From positions 186,001-250,000 of the forward strand of contig CAKZQS010000004.1 in NCBI GenBank assembly GCA_937141935.1: a stretch of DNA of 64,000 nt, written 5' to 3'. Position numbers and translations under genes: made by a program. The notes under the pieces were generated by a model, which ran no database searches, had not been told where the DNA came from, and saw nothing but the letters and a program-made list of their open reading frames with translations. Positions 33,474-42,752 of this stretch are shown piece by piece; the first letter of the stretch is position 1; every line of letters starts with the position of its first letter. This stretch comes from an uncultured Ectothiorhodospiraceae bacterium (GTDB lineage: Bacteria; Pseudomonadota; Gammaproteobacteria; Nevskiales; Oceanococcaceae).

Positions 33474-34685
33474 ATGAAGACATTCACTTGGCTATTGGCG
33501 GCCCTGTCGATCGTCTGGGGTGGTTATGTCCACGCCCAGACCCTGTCCGAGTCGACCTACCGTCGCCTGACGCGCATCCATGAGCACATCGGCGAGGAGC
33601 AGTACGCCGAGGCCATCGACAAGCTGAACAAGCTGCTGCCGGCCACCAAGTACAGCCCCTACGAGACGGCCATGGTCTACCAGACCTTTGGCTTTATCTA
33701 TGCGCAGCAGGGCCAGTACGGCCGCGCGGCCGACTACTTCCGCCAGGCCATCGAGCTGGATGCGCTGCCCGAGGCGCAGGTCGAGAACATGAAGTACGCC
33801 CTGGGCCAGTTCCAGGTCGCCGTCGAGGACTACCGTGCCGGCGCACGCACCCTCGAGGAATACTTCGCCACGGCCAAGAACCCGATCCCGACCGAGGCCC
33901 GCGTGCTGCTGGCCACGGCCTATGCCCAGCTCAAGCAGTACCGCAAGGCGCTGCCGCCGCTGAGCCAGGCCATCCGCGAGTCCAAGGAGCCCAAGGAGAT
34001 GTGGTACCAGCTCAAGCTGGCGCTGCACTACGAGCTCAAGGACTACCCCGCCAGCGCGAAGACGCTGATGGCGATGGTGCGGCTGTTCCCGGTCAAGGAG
34101 GAGTACTGGAAGCAGCTCTCCGGCATGTTGCTGGAGCTGCGTGAGGACGAGGAGGCGCTGGCCGTGCTGGGCCTGGCGGACCGCCTGGACTACATCGATG
34201 ACTCCAAGGAGATCATCAACCTCACCAACCTCTACCTTTACCTCGACATTCCCTACAAGGGCGCACGCCTGCTGGAGGGCGCGCTGGAGCGCGGCGCCGT
34301 GGAGGGCAACGAAAAGCACTTCGAGCTGCTCTCCAACGCCTGGATCAACGCGCGCGAGACCGACAAGGCCATCGATGCGCTGGCCCGTGCCGTCGCCCGC
34401 ACCGAAGACGGCGAGAAGGTCTTGCGCCTGGCCTACCTCTATGTCGAGCAGGAAGACTGGGAAAAGGTCATCCCCGCGCTGGACAAGGCCCGTCGTCTGG
34501 GCGTGAAGAAGCCGGGCGAGGCGGCGATGCTGCAGGGCATCGCGGCGGCCGAGCTGGGCCGCTTCGAGGAAGCCTTGCAGGCCTTCGCCGCCGCCGCCAA
34601 GGACGAATCCACCCGCGAAGAGGCCCTGGCCTGGCGTCAGCACGCGCTGAGCATGCAGGCCGAGCAGCGGATGGATGAGGGTTAA
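33474..34685 (+). CDS. Periplasmic TPR-repeat protein of the TonB operon
   Basis: 403 residues from ATG 33474, where a signal peptide (MKTFTWLLAALSIVWGGYVHAQ) begins, seven bases after tonB. The mature part is built of tetratricopeptide-like helical pairs (YAEAIDKLNKLLPATKYSPYE, YGRAADYFRQAIELDALPEA, and on). A TPR protein closes the equivalent TtpC/TonB2 operons, where it presumably helps assemble the complex in the periplasm. Substrate specificity is not deducible. Confidence 0.9.
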   Translation: MKTFTWLLAALSIVWGGYVHAQTLSESTYRRLTRIHEHIGEEQYAEAIDKLNKLLPATKYSPYETAMVYQTFGFIYAQQGQYGRAADYFRQAIELDALPEAQVENMKYALGQFQVAVEDYRAGARTLEEYFATAKNPIPTEARVLLATAYAQLKQYRKALPPLSQAIRESKEPKEMWYQLKLALHYELKDYPASAKTLMAMVRLFPVKEEYWKQLSGMLLELREDEEALAVLGLADRLDYIDDSKEIINLTNLYLYLDIPYKGARLLEGALERGAVEGNEKHFELLSNAWINARETDKAIDALARAVARTEDGEKVLRLAYLYVEQEDWEKVIPALDKARRLGVKKPGEAAMLQGIAAAELGRFEEALQAFAAAAKDESTREEALAWRQHALSMQAEQRMDEG

Positions 34686-34741
34686 CAGCCGGCCGCGTCG
34701 GGCGTACAGGACAGGAGGGCCGGCATGCCGGTCACGGCAGG

Positions 34742-35380
34742 ATGCTGGCCTACGCGCTTGACACCTTCGTCACCTTCTTCGTCGTTATCGATCCGATCGG
34801 CCTGGCGCCGATCTTCATCGGCCTCGTCGGGGCGGTGCCGCGACGCGAACAGCGGCGCATCGCGCTGCGCGGCGTGGGCATCGGCACCGGCATCCTGCTG
34901 GCCTTCGCGCTGGTGGGGCAGCCGATCCTCGACAGCCTCGGCGTCTCGCTGGCGGCGCTGCGCATCGCCGGGGGCATCCTGCTGTTCATGCTGGCCGTCG
35001 ACATGCTGTTCGCGCGGCGCACGGGCCTGAGCTCGACGACGCAGAGCGAGACCGAGGAGGCGGCCCACCGCGAGGATGTCAGCGTGTTCCCGCTGGCCAT
35101 CCCGCATATCGCGGGGCCGGGGGCCATTACCGCCGTGCTGCTGATGGTCAGCGAGGCGGGCAACAATTGGGTGCAGTTGGGCGTGGGCCTGGCCGTGTTC
35201 TTGCTAGTGATGGCGCTGCTCGCCGGCGCCTTGCTGATGGCAGGCACGCTGACCCGACTGCTGGGGGAGATCGGGGCCAATGTCATCAGCCGGGTGCTGG
35301 GCATCCTGCTGGCGGCGCTGGCCGTGCAATACGTGATCAATGGGGGGCTGGCCGTCTGGGCCGCCCGAGGACTGACATGA
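34742..35380 (+). CDS. MarC family integral membrane protein
   Basis: 212 residues with six helices. The N-terminus ALDTFVTFFVVIDPIGLAPIFIGL is the MarC/UPF0056 signature, and AIPHIAGPGAITAVLLM repeats it halfway, reflecting internal duplication. The function of MarC proteins is unsettled; transport is assumed. A strong AGGAGG at 34713-34718 is spaced for an out-of-frame ATG at 34725, whereas the MarC ATG has only a weak GGCAGG beside it. The stop overlaps the next gene by 4 bases. Confidence 0.93.
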   Translation: MLAYALDTFVTFFVVIDPIGLAPIFIGLVGAVPRREQRRIALRGVGIGTGILLAFALVGQPILDSLGVSLAALRIAGGILLFMLAVDMLFARRTGLSSTTQSETEEAAHREDVSVFPLAIPHIAGPGAITAVLLMVSEAGNNWVQLGVGLAVFLLVMALLAGALLMAGTLTRLLGEIGANVISRVLGILLAALAVQYVINGGLAVWAARGLT

Positions 35381-37266
35381 GAACACTCGTCGCCGGCCTG
35401 CTGCTGGGCACCACGCTGCTGGCCCAGGCCGACCCGGCCACGGACGCGGCCAACGCGCGCTTTGCCGGCGTGCTCGAGTCCATCGAGGGCGGCCGCCAGG
35501 GTTTTTCGCCGCGCATTGGCCGGCTGATCGGCTGGAGCGGCGGCGACGTGCGGCCGCTGGCACCGTCCGAGCAGCTGGACCAGCTGCTGGAGGCCTACTG
35601 GGCCTGGAGCCAGACGGTGCAGCCCGAGTCCGCGACCTTCACCGGCTTTCCCGGCCAGAACAACCGCTGGAGCGATGTCAGCGCCAGCACCCGCGCCGAG
35701 ATCGACGCGCTGGAAGTCGCGCTGCTGCGGGTGATCGACGGCATCGACGCCCAGGCCCTGGCGCCGGATGCGCGGCTGAACCTGGCCCTGCTGCGCACGC
35801 AGGTGGCGCACGATGTCGATGCGCAGCAGTTCCCCGAGCATGTGCTGCCGGTGAACCAGATGTTCGGCCTGCAGACCTGGATCCCGTCGGTGCTGGGCGC
35901 GCAGCCGCTGCGCACGGCCGCCGACCGCGAGGATTTCCTGGCCCGCTTGCGCGGCCTGCCGCTGCTGCTGACCCAGGCCCGGGCGCTGCTGGAAGAGGGC
36001 CTGGAGCGCAACATCACGCCGCCGCGCATCACGCTGGCCAAGGTGCCCGCGCAGTTTCTGGCGCTGGCGCCGGAGCAGGGCCTGGATTCGCCGCTGCTGG
36101 CCCCGCTGAAGTCGCTGCCCAAGGACTGGGACACCGCCACCCGCGAGGACTTCCAGGCCCGCGCCCTGGCGCTGTACGGCGAGCAGCTGCGCCCGGCCCT
36201 GCTGGCGATGTACATCTATGTGCGCGACACCTATGTGCCCGGCGCCGTGCGCGCCACCGGCCTGAAGCACCTGGAAGACGGCGCTGCCTGGTACGCCCAC
36301 GAGGTCCGTGGCTACACCACAACGGAGCTGAGCCCCGAAGAGATCCACCAGATGGGGCTGGACGAGGTCGACCGCATTCGTGGCGAGATCGAGGCGGTGA
36401 TGGCCGAGGTCGAGTTCCGCGGCAGCATTCAGGCCTTCGCCGCCAAGCTCAAGCAGGACCCGAAGTGGTACTACACGCAGGCCGAGGACTATCTGCAGGC
36501 CTACCGCGCCCTGGGCAAGGTGGTGGATGCGCGCCTGCCCAAGCTGTTCTCCGAATTCCCGGGCCTGCCCTACGGCATCGAGCCGGTGCCGGAGTTTCGC
36601 GCCCAGGGCGCGCCGGTGGCCTACTACCTGCCGGGCAGCATCGACTTCGGCCGGCCGGGCGTGTTCTATATCAACACGCTGCGCATGGCCAGCTCGCCCA
36701 AGTACGAGATGGAGGCCCTGCTGGTGCACGAGGCCGTGCCGGGGCACCACTTCCAGATCGCGCTGGCACAGGAGCTCAAAGACGTGCCGGCCTTCCGCCA
36801 GCACGCCCGCTTCACGGCCTACATCGAGGGCTGGGGGCTGTACGCCGAGAGCCTGGGCCCCGAGCTGGGGCTGTACGAGGACCCCTATTCGCGCTTCGGC
36901 GCCTTGTCCTTCGAGATGTGGCGTGCCGTGCGCCTGGTGGTCGACACCGGCCTGCACGCCCTGGGCTGGTCGCGCGAGCAGGCCATCGAATATTTTGCCG
37001 AGCACACCGGCCGCGACCGTGAGCGCATTGCCACGGAGATCGACCGCTACCTGGTGTTGCCCGGTCAGGCGCTGGCCTACAAGATCGGCGAGCGCAAGAT
37101 TCGCGAACTGCGCACCCGCGCGGAAGAGCAACTGGGCGAAGCCTTCGACCTGCGTGCCTTCCACGCGCGCGTGCTCGGGGCCGGCGCCCTGCCGCTGTCG
37201 CTGCTGGAGCAGCGCATAGACAGCTGGATTGCCCAGCAGCAGAACAACACGGAGACCCAACAATGA
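35377..37266 (+). CDS. DUF885 family metallopeptidase-like protein, exported
   Basis: 629 residues. The ATG overlaps the MarC stop (ATGA). A signal peptide (MRTLVAGLLLGTTLLAQA) precedes a large helical domain. The presumed zinc site HEAVPGHH is at residues 451-458, followed by ARFTAYIEGWGLYAESLG with a further Glu, as in DUF885. Members resemble M32-like carboxypeptidases and several show peptidase activity, but the substrate is unknown here. The next gene, the Opp binding protein, overlaps by 4 bases. A periplasmic peptidase feeding a peptide importer is a reasonable inference. Confidence 0.9.
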   Translation: MRTLVAGLLLGTTLLAQADPATDAANARFAGVLESIEGGRQGFSPRIGRLIGWSGGDVRPLAPSEQLDQLLEAYWAWSQTVQPESATFTGFPGQNNRWSDVSASTRAEIDALEVALLRVIDGIDAQALAPDARLNLALLRTQVAHDVDAQQFPEHVLPVNQMFGLQTWIPSVLGAQPLRTAADREDFLARLRGLPLLLTQARALLEEGLERNITPPRITLAKVPAQFLALAPEQGLDSPLLAPLKSLPKDWDTATREDFQARALALYGEQLRPALLAMYIYVRDTYVPGAVRATGLKHLEDGAAWYAHEVRGYTTTELSPEEIHQMGLDEVDRIRGEIEAVMAEVEFRGSIQAFAAKLKQDPKWYYTQAEDYLQAYRALGKVVDARLPKLFSEFPGLPYGIEPVPEFRAQGAPVAYYLPGSIDFGRPGVFYINTLRMASSPKYEMEALLVHEAVPGHHFQIALAQELKDVPAFRQHARFTAYIEGWGLYAESLGPELGLYEDPYSRFGALSFEMWRAVRLVVDTGLHALGWSREQAIEYFAEHTGRDRERIATEIDRYLVLPGQALAYKIGERKIRELRTRAEEQLGEAFDLRAFHARVLGAGALPLSLLEQRIDSWIAQQQNNTETQQ

Positions 37267-38867
37267 TGCGCATGCGATGGAGCGCGGCCATTCTGGCGGC
37301 CGTCCTGGCCGCGGCCGGCCTGCCGGCTGCCGCCGCGGAGCTGGCCAAAGAGCAGATTCTGCACAAGGGCAACGGCGCCGAGCCGCAAACGCTGGACCCG
37401 CACCGGGCCGAGGGCGTGCCCTCCTCGCACATCCTGCGGGACCTGTACGAGGGCCTGACCTCCTCGGCGCCCAATGGCGACCTGATCCCCGGCGCGGCCA
37501 CGCATTGGGACATCAGCGACGACGGCACCGTGTACACCTTCCACCTGCGCCCCAAGGCGCGTTGGTCGAACGGCGACCCGGTGACCGCCGAGGACTTCGT
37601 CTATGGCCTGCGCCGCAGCGTGGACCCGGCGACGCTGAGCAAGTATTCGCAGATCCTGTCCTCGATCCGCAATGCCGAGGCCATCATCGCCGGCGACAAG
37701 CCGCCGGAGTCGCTGGGCGTGCAGGCCCTGGGGCCGCATACGCTGCAGATCACGCTGAAGGCGCCCACGCCCTACCTGCTGGGCCTGCTGAACCATTCCA
37801 GCGCCTACCCGGTGCACCGCGCCAGCGTCGAAGAGCACGGCGAGCGCTTCTCGCGCCCCGGCAACCTGGTGTCCAACGGCGCCTACATGCTGCATGCGCA
37901 GGTGCTGCAGTCGCATGTGCACCTGAAAAAGAACCCGCATTACTGGGAGGCCGATGACGTCGTCATCGAAGAGGTCTACTACCACGCCACCGAGGACCAG
38001 TCCTCCGAGCTCAAGCGCTACCGCGCCGGCGAGCTGCACTGGACCAACGAGGTGCCGCTGTCGCAGGTGCGCTGGATCCGCGAGAACATGGACGAGGAGT
38101 TCCGCGTCGCGACCTACCTGGGCACCTACTACTACGGCTTCAACCTGACCCAGCCGCCCTTCAAGGGCAACCTGCCGCTGCGCCGTGCGCTGACGATGGC
38201 GATCGACCGCGAGATCATCGTCAACAAGGTCACCCGCCTCGGCGAGCAGCCGGCCTATTCCTGGGTGCCGCCGGGCGTTTACAACTACGAGGCGCAGGTG
38301 CCCGAGTGGGCCAGCTGGCCCTGGGAGCAGCGCCTGGCCGAGGCCCGCCGGCTGTACAAGGAGGCCGGCTACGGGCCGGACAACCCGCTGCGCATCGAGC
38401 TGCGCTACAACACCAGCGAGAACCACAAGAAGATCGCGGTGGCCGTGGCCGCCATGCTCAAGCAGAACCTCGGCGTGCGGGTCAACCTGATCAACGAGGA
38501 GTGGAAGGTGTTCCTGCAAACGCGCAAGCAAAAGCGCATCACGCAGCTCTTCCGCGCCGGCTGGATCGGCGACTACAACGACGCCTACACCTTTTCCGAG
38601 CTGCTGCACTCCAAGCACGGCATCAACGACTCGGCCTATAACAACCCGGCCTACGATGCGCTGCTGGAACAGGCCGCCGTCGAGGGCGACTTCGAGCGCC
38701 GCCGCGAGCTGCTGCAGGAAGCCGAGGAGCTGATGCTGCAGGATCAGCCGATCATGCCGATCTATTTCTACGTCAGTAAGAAGATGGTCAGCCCCCGGGT
38801 TGACGGCTTCCAGACCAACATCATGGACCACCACTACACGAAGAACTTCCGCCTGCTGGCCCGCTAG
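37263..38867 (+). CDS. oppA: Oligopeptide ABC transporter, periplasmic binding protein
   Basis: 534 residues, SBP family 5. The signal peptide (MMRMRWSAAILAAVLAAAGLPAAAA) has no lipobox, so the protein should be free in the periplasm. Family segments include GAEPQTLDPHRAEG at the start, RDLYEGLTS, YGFNLTQPPFKGNLPLRRA in the middle and the C-terminal IYFYVSKKMV. It should bind peptides and deliver them to OppBC. Overlaps the DUF885 gene by 4 bases. Confidence 0.95.
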   Translation: MMRMRWSAAILAAVLAAAGLPAAAAELAKEQILHKGNGAEPQTLDPHRAEGVPSSHILRDLYEGLTSSAPNGDLIPGAATHWDISDDGTVYTFHLRPKARWSNGDPVTAEDFVYGLRRSVDPATLSKYSQILSSIRNAEAIIAGDKPPESLGVQALGPHTLQITLKAPTPYLLGLLNHSSAYPVHRASVEEHGERFSRPGNLVSNGAYMLHAQVLQSHVHLKKNPHYWEADDVVIEEVYYHATEDQSSELKRYRAGELHWTNEVPLSQVRWIRENMDEEFRVATYLGTYYYGFNLTQPPFKGNLPLRRALTMAIDREIIVNKVTRLGEQPAYSWVPPGVYNYEAQVPEWASWPWEQRLAEARRLYKEAGYGPDNPLRIELRYNTSENHKKIAVAVAAMLKQNLGVRVNLINEEWKVFLQTRKQKRITQLFRAGWIGDYNDAYTFSELLHSKHGINDSAYNNPAYDALLEQAAVEGDFERRRELLQEAEELMLQDQPIMPIYFYVSKKMVSPRVDGFQTNIMDHHYTKNFRLLAR

Positions 38868-38896
38868 GGCCCGGCAACAGGGGAAGGGGAGTACAC

Positions 38897-39820
38897 ATGC
38901 TGCGCTATGCCTTGCGGCGCCTGGTGGGGGCCATACCAACCCTGCTGGTGCTGATCACGCTGGCCTTCTTCATGATTCGCGTCGCCCCCGGCGGCCCGTT
39001 CGACAGCGAGAAGAGCCTGCCGCCCGAGATCGAAGCCAACCTCAACGAGGCCTACCACCTGGACGAGCCGCTGTGGCAGCAGTACCTGCGCTACATGGGC
39101 AACATCCTGCAGGGCGACTTTGGGCCCAGCTTCCAGTACCGCGAGTACTCGGTGAACGAGCTGATCGCCCAGGGCTTCTCCGTGTCGCTGACCATCGGCG
39201 GCACCGCGCTGCTGGTGGCGCTGCTGGTGGGATGCACGCTGGGGATCATCGCGGCGCTGCGACAAAACCGGCCCACCGACTATGCGGTGATGACGCTGGC
39301 GATGACCGGGATATCCATCCCCAACTTCGTCGTCGCGCCGCTGCTGATCCTGGCCTTCGCGGTGGGTCTGGGCTGGTTCCCGGCCGGCGGCTGGGAGGGC
39401 GACAGCCTGGCCAAGATCGTGCTGCCGGTCATCGCGCTGGCGCTGCCCTACATCGCCTACATCTCGCGGCTGATGCGCAGCTCGATGATCGAAACCCTGC
39501 GCAGCAACTACATCCGCACGGCGCGGGCCAAGGGCATGCCGGAGCGGGTGGTGATTTTGCGCCATGCGCTCAAGCCCGCCTTCATGCCGGTGCTGTCCTT
39601 TCTGGGCCCCGCCGCGGCGGCGATCATCACCGGCTCCGTGGTCATCGAGATGATTTTCGGCATCCCCGGCCTGGGCCGCTATTTCGTGCAGGGCGCGCTG
39701 AACCGCGACTACACGCTGGTGATGGGCGTGGTCGTGTTCTACGGCATCCTGATCATCCTGTTCAACTTCATCGTCGACCTGCTCTACGGCGCGCTCGACC
39801 CGAAGGTGCGCTATGACTGA
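38897..39820 (+). CDS. oppB: Oligopeptide ABC transporter permease OppB
   Basis: 307 residues with six helices. It begins MLRYALRRLVGAIPTLLVLI as OppB/DppB permeases do. The EAA loop that contacts the ATPases reads RTARAKGMPERVVILRHALK. It is preceded by GGGGAAGGGGAG. The 3' end overlaps oppC by 8 bases. Confidence 0.96.
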   Translation: MLRYALRRLVGAIPTLLVLITLAFFMIRVAPGGPFDSEKSLPPEIEANLNEAYHLDEPLWQQYLRYMGNILQGDFGPSFQYREYSVNELIAQGFSVSLTIGGTALLVALLVGCTLGIIAALRQNRPTDYAVMTLAMTGISIPNFVVAPLLILAFAVGLGWFPAGGWEGDSLAKIVLPVIALALPYIAYISRLMRSSMIETLRSNYIRTARAKGMPERVVILRHALKPAFMPVLSFLGPAAAAIITGSVVIEMIFGIPGLGRYFVQGALNRDYTLVMGVVVFYGILIILFNFIVDLLYGALDPKVRYD

Positions 39821-40730
39821 TGTGCAAACCACCAGCCCCGCGGATGCGGTGGCGGCGGTGACCGACCCCACCCAGGACATCGCCGGCCGCAGCCTGTGGC
39901 AGGACGCCTGGCGGCGCCTGCGGGCCAACCGCGCGGCGCTGACCGCCGTGGCCCTGCTCAGCGTGATGACGCTGCTGGTGCTGTTCGGGCCGATGCTCTC
40001 GCCCTATGACTTCGACTACACCGACTGGGACAACGTCTCGGTGGCGCCCAGCTTTGCCAGCGGGCACTACTTCGGCACCGACTTCGTCGGCCGCGACCTG
40101 TTCGTGCGCACGCTCGAGGGCGGCCGGATCAGCCTGCTGATCGGCGTGGTGGCCACGCTGGTCAGCCTGGTCATCGGCATCTCCTGGGGGGCCACCGCGG
40201 GTTATCTGGGCGGGCGTATCGACAACGTGATGATGCGCATCGTCGACATCCTTTACGCGATGCCCTTCATGTTCTTCGTAATCCTGCTGATGGTGTTTTT
40301 CGGCCGCAACATCCTGCTGATCTTCATCGCCATCGGCGCGATCAACTGGCTGGACATGGCGCGCATCGTGCGCGGGCAGACGATCTCGCTCAAGCAGCGC
40401 GAGTTCGTCGAGGCGGCCGTGGCCTGCGGCGTCTCCAGCCGGCGGATCATCTTCCGCCACATCGTGCCCAACCTGCTCGGTGTGGTTGCCGTGTACGTCA
40501 CGCTGACCATCCCGCAGGTGATCCTGGTCGAGTCCTTCCTGTCCTTCCTGGGTCTGGGCGTGCAGGAGCCCTACACCAGCTGGGGGGCGCTGGTGAACGA
40601 GGGCGCGCAGCAGATGGAATCGGCCGTGTGGATGCTGATCTTCCCCGCAAGCTTCCTGGCGTTGACCCTGTTCTGCTTCAACTTCATCGGGGACGGGCTG
40701 CGTGACGCGCTCGACCCGAAGGATCGCTGA
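39813..40730 (+). CDS. oppC: Oligopeptide ABC transporter permease OppC
   Basis: 305 residues with six helices after an N-terminal soluble stretch containing QDAWRRLRANRAALTAVALL. GTDFVGRDLFVRTLEGGRIS and the EAA loop EFVEAAVACGVSSRRIIFRH are diagnostic. The C-terminus reads FNFIGDGLRDALDPKDR. It overlaps oppB by 8 bases and is followed by oppD after 2 bases. Confidence 0.96.
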   Translation: MTDVQTTSPADAVAAVTDPTQDIAGRSLWQDAWRRLRANRAALTAVALLSVMTLLVLFGPMLSPYDFDYTDWDNVSVAPSFASGHYFGTDFVGRDLFVRTLEGGRISLLIGVVATLVSLVIGISWGATAGYLGGRIDNVMMRIVDILYAMPFMFFVILLMVFFGRNILLIFIAIGAINWLDMARIVRGQTISLKQREFVEAAVACGVSSRRIIFRHIVPNLLGVVAVYVTLTIPQVILVESFLSFLGLGVQEPYTSWGALVNEGAQQMESAVWMLIFPASFLALTLFCFNFIGDGLRDALDPKDR

Positions 40731-40732
40731 TC

Positions 40733-41713
40733 ATGTCCGCCAACAACCTGCTGGAGGTGCACAACCTCCGCGTGCGCTTCGCCACCCAGGACGGCGAGGT
40801 CGAGGCCGTCAACGGCGTGAACTTCTCGCTGGCCCCCGGGGAGACCCTGGGCATCGTCGGCGAGTCCGGTTCCGGCAAGAGCCAGACCGTGCTGGCGATC
40901 ATGGGCCTGCTGGCCGGCAACGGCCAGGCCAGCGGCAAGGTCGTCTTCGGCGGCAAGGACCTGCTGACGTTGGGCAGCCGTGAGCTCAACGCCGTGCGCG
41001 GCGCCAATATCGGGATGATCTTTCAGGACCCGATGACCTCGCTGAACCCCTTCCTGCGAATTTCGACGCAGCTCACCGAGAGCCTGGTCGCGCACCGCGG
41101 CATGAGCAAGAAGGAGGCGCTGGCCCGCGCCGTCGAGGTGCTCGATGCCGTGCACATCCCCGATGCGAAGAACCGCGTGCACTACTACCCGCACGAATTC
41201 TCCGGCGGCATGCGCCAGCGGGTGATGATCGCGATGGCGCTGTTGTGCAAGCCGCAGCTGATCATCGCCGACGAGCCGACCACTGCGCTCGACGTGACCG
41301 TGCAGGCCCAGATCCTGGCCCTGCTGGACGAGCTCAAGCGCGACTTCGGCGTGGCCATCATCCTGATCACCCACGACCTCGGCGTCGTTGCCGGCCTGTG
41401 CGAGAAGGTGATGGTGATGTACGGCGGCCAGGTGATGGAGTGCGCGCCGCTGGACGACATCTTCGCCCACCCGCGCCACCCCTACACCCGCGGCCTGCTG
41501 CGCAGCGTGCCGCGCCTGGACGGCGCCGGTGAGACACGCCTGGCCACGATCCCCGGCAATCCGCCGGACCTGCTGCACCTGCCGGTGGGCTGCCCCTTCA
41601 GCCCGCGTTGCCCGGATGTGCGGGACCTTTGCCGCAGCGATCGCCCGCTGCTGCGCTACCAGGACGCCGACAGCGCCCGGGCCTGCCATGTCCCGGTGGA
41701 GGAGCTGACATGA
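40733..41713 (+). CDS. oppD: Oligopeptide ABC transporter ATPase OppD
   Basis: 326 residues. Walker A is GESGSGKS, the signature is [16 protein letters not shown], Walker B is [12 protein letters not shown], and [10 protein letters not shown] holds the switch His. A C-terminal oligopeptide-transporter extension contains [14 protein letters not shown], the cysteine motif that in related ATPases can hold an iron-sulfur cluster. It overlaps oppF by 4 bases (ATGA). Confidence 0.96.
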   Translation: MSANNLLEVHNLRVRFATQDGEVEAVNGVNFSLAPGETLGIVGESGSGKSQTVLAIMGLLAGNGQASGKVVFGGKDLLTLGSRELNAVRGANIGMIFQDPMTSLNPFLRISTQLTESLVAHRGMSKKEALARAVEVLDAVHIPDAKNRVHYYPHEFSGGMRQRVMIAMALLCKPQLIIADEPTTALDVTVQAQILALLDELKRDFGVAIILITHDLGVVAGLCEKVMVMYGGQVMECAPLDDIFAHPRHPYTRGLLRSVPRLDGAGETRLATIPGNPPDLLHLPVGCPFSPRCPDVRDLCRSDRPLLRYQDADSARACHVPVEELT

Positions 41714-42681
41714 GTACGCCGCTGCTCAAACTCGAGGACGTGCGCGTCCACTTTCCCATCGCCGATGGCTTCTGGCACAGCCGTGCGCTGAAGGCCGTGG
41801 ACGGCGTCAGCTTCGAGCTGGAGGCCGGCAGCACGCTGGGCGTGGTCGGCGAGTCCGGCTGCGGCAAGTCCACGCTGGCCCGCGCGATTCTGGGGATCCA
41901 CCCGCCGACCTCGGGCCGCATCTGGCTCGATGGCACCGAACTCACCGGGCTGTCGCGGCGCGCCATGCAGCCGCACCGGCGCACGATGCAGATCGTGTTT
42001 CAGGACCCGCTGGCCAGCCTGAACCCGCGCATGACGGTGGGCGAGGCCATCGCCGAGCCGCTGCGCGTGTTCCGCCCCGAACTGTCGGCCGCCGACCGCC
42101 GGCGCAAGGTGCGCCAGTCGATGGAGCTGGTGGGGCTGCTGCCCAACCAGATCAACCGCTACCCGCACGAGTTCTCCGGCGGCCAGTGCCAGCGCATCGG
42201 TATCGCCCGGGCGCTGGTGGTCGAGCCCAAGCTGCTGCTCTGCGACGAGCCGGTCAGCGCGCTGGACGTGTCGATCCAGGCGCAGATCGTCAACCTGTTG
42301 ATGGACCTGCAAAAGGAAATGGGCCTGGCGTTGCTGTTCATCGCCCACGACCTCTCCGTGGTGCGCCACATCTCCGACCGGGTCATGGTGATGTACCTGG
42401 GCAAGACGATGGAGCTGGCCGACCGCGACACGCTGTACAGCCAGCCGCAGCACCCCTACACGCAGGCGCTGATCGGTGCCGTGCCGATTCCCGACCCGGT
42501 ACGCGAGCGCGAAAAGGAGGTCACGCTGCTCTCCGGCGAGCTGCCCTCGCCGCTGTCGCCGCCCTCGGGCTGCGTGTTCCGGACCCGCTGCCCCATTGCG
42601 CAGGAGGTCTGCGCGCAGTCGGTGCCCGCCCTCAAACCGGCCGAGCGCAGCCCTGCCGCGGTGGCCTGCAAATTCGCCTGA
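41710..42681 (+). CDS. oppF: Oligopeptide ABC transporter ATPase OppF
   Basis: 323 residues from ATG 41710. It has Walker A GESGCGKS, signature EFSGGQCQRIGIARAL (the Q-C-Q form is normal for OppF), Walker B LLLCDEPVSALD and switch LLFIAHDLSVV. The C-terminus has CVFRTRCPIAQEVC. Last gene of the MarC-DUF885-OppABCDF unit; no clear terminator follows. Confidence 0.96.
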   Translation: MSTPLLKLEDVRVHFPIADGFWHSRALKAVDGVSFELEAGSTLGVVGESGCGKSTLARAILGIHPPTSGRIWLDGTELTGLSRRAMQPHRRTMQIVFQDPLASLNPRMTVGEAIAEPLRVFRPELSAADRRRKVRQSMELVGLLPNQINRYPHEFSGGQCQRIGIARALVVEPKLLLCDEPVSALDVSIQAQIVNLLMDLQKEMGLALLFIAHDLSVVRHISDRVMVMYLGKTMELADRDTLYSQPQHPYTQALIGAVPIPDPVREREKEVTLLSGELPSPLSPPSGCVFRTRCPIAQEVCAQSVPALKPAERSPAAVACKFA

Positions 42682-42752
42682 GGCCGCGTGCGGCGCCCGT
42701 TTGGGTATCATGCGCGGCAGCATTTTCGTATAACAGAACTAGGACACTCGAC

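Noticed and set aside
30428..33487. 1019-residue minus-strand frame opposite the TonB operon
   Set aside because: Antisense shadow; all six plus-strand genes are recognised.
42701..42734. Sigma-70 promoter (TTGGGT and TATAAC) for the second porin
   Set aside because: The -10 is fair but the spacer would be 22 bases, so I do not list it as a promoter.
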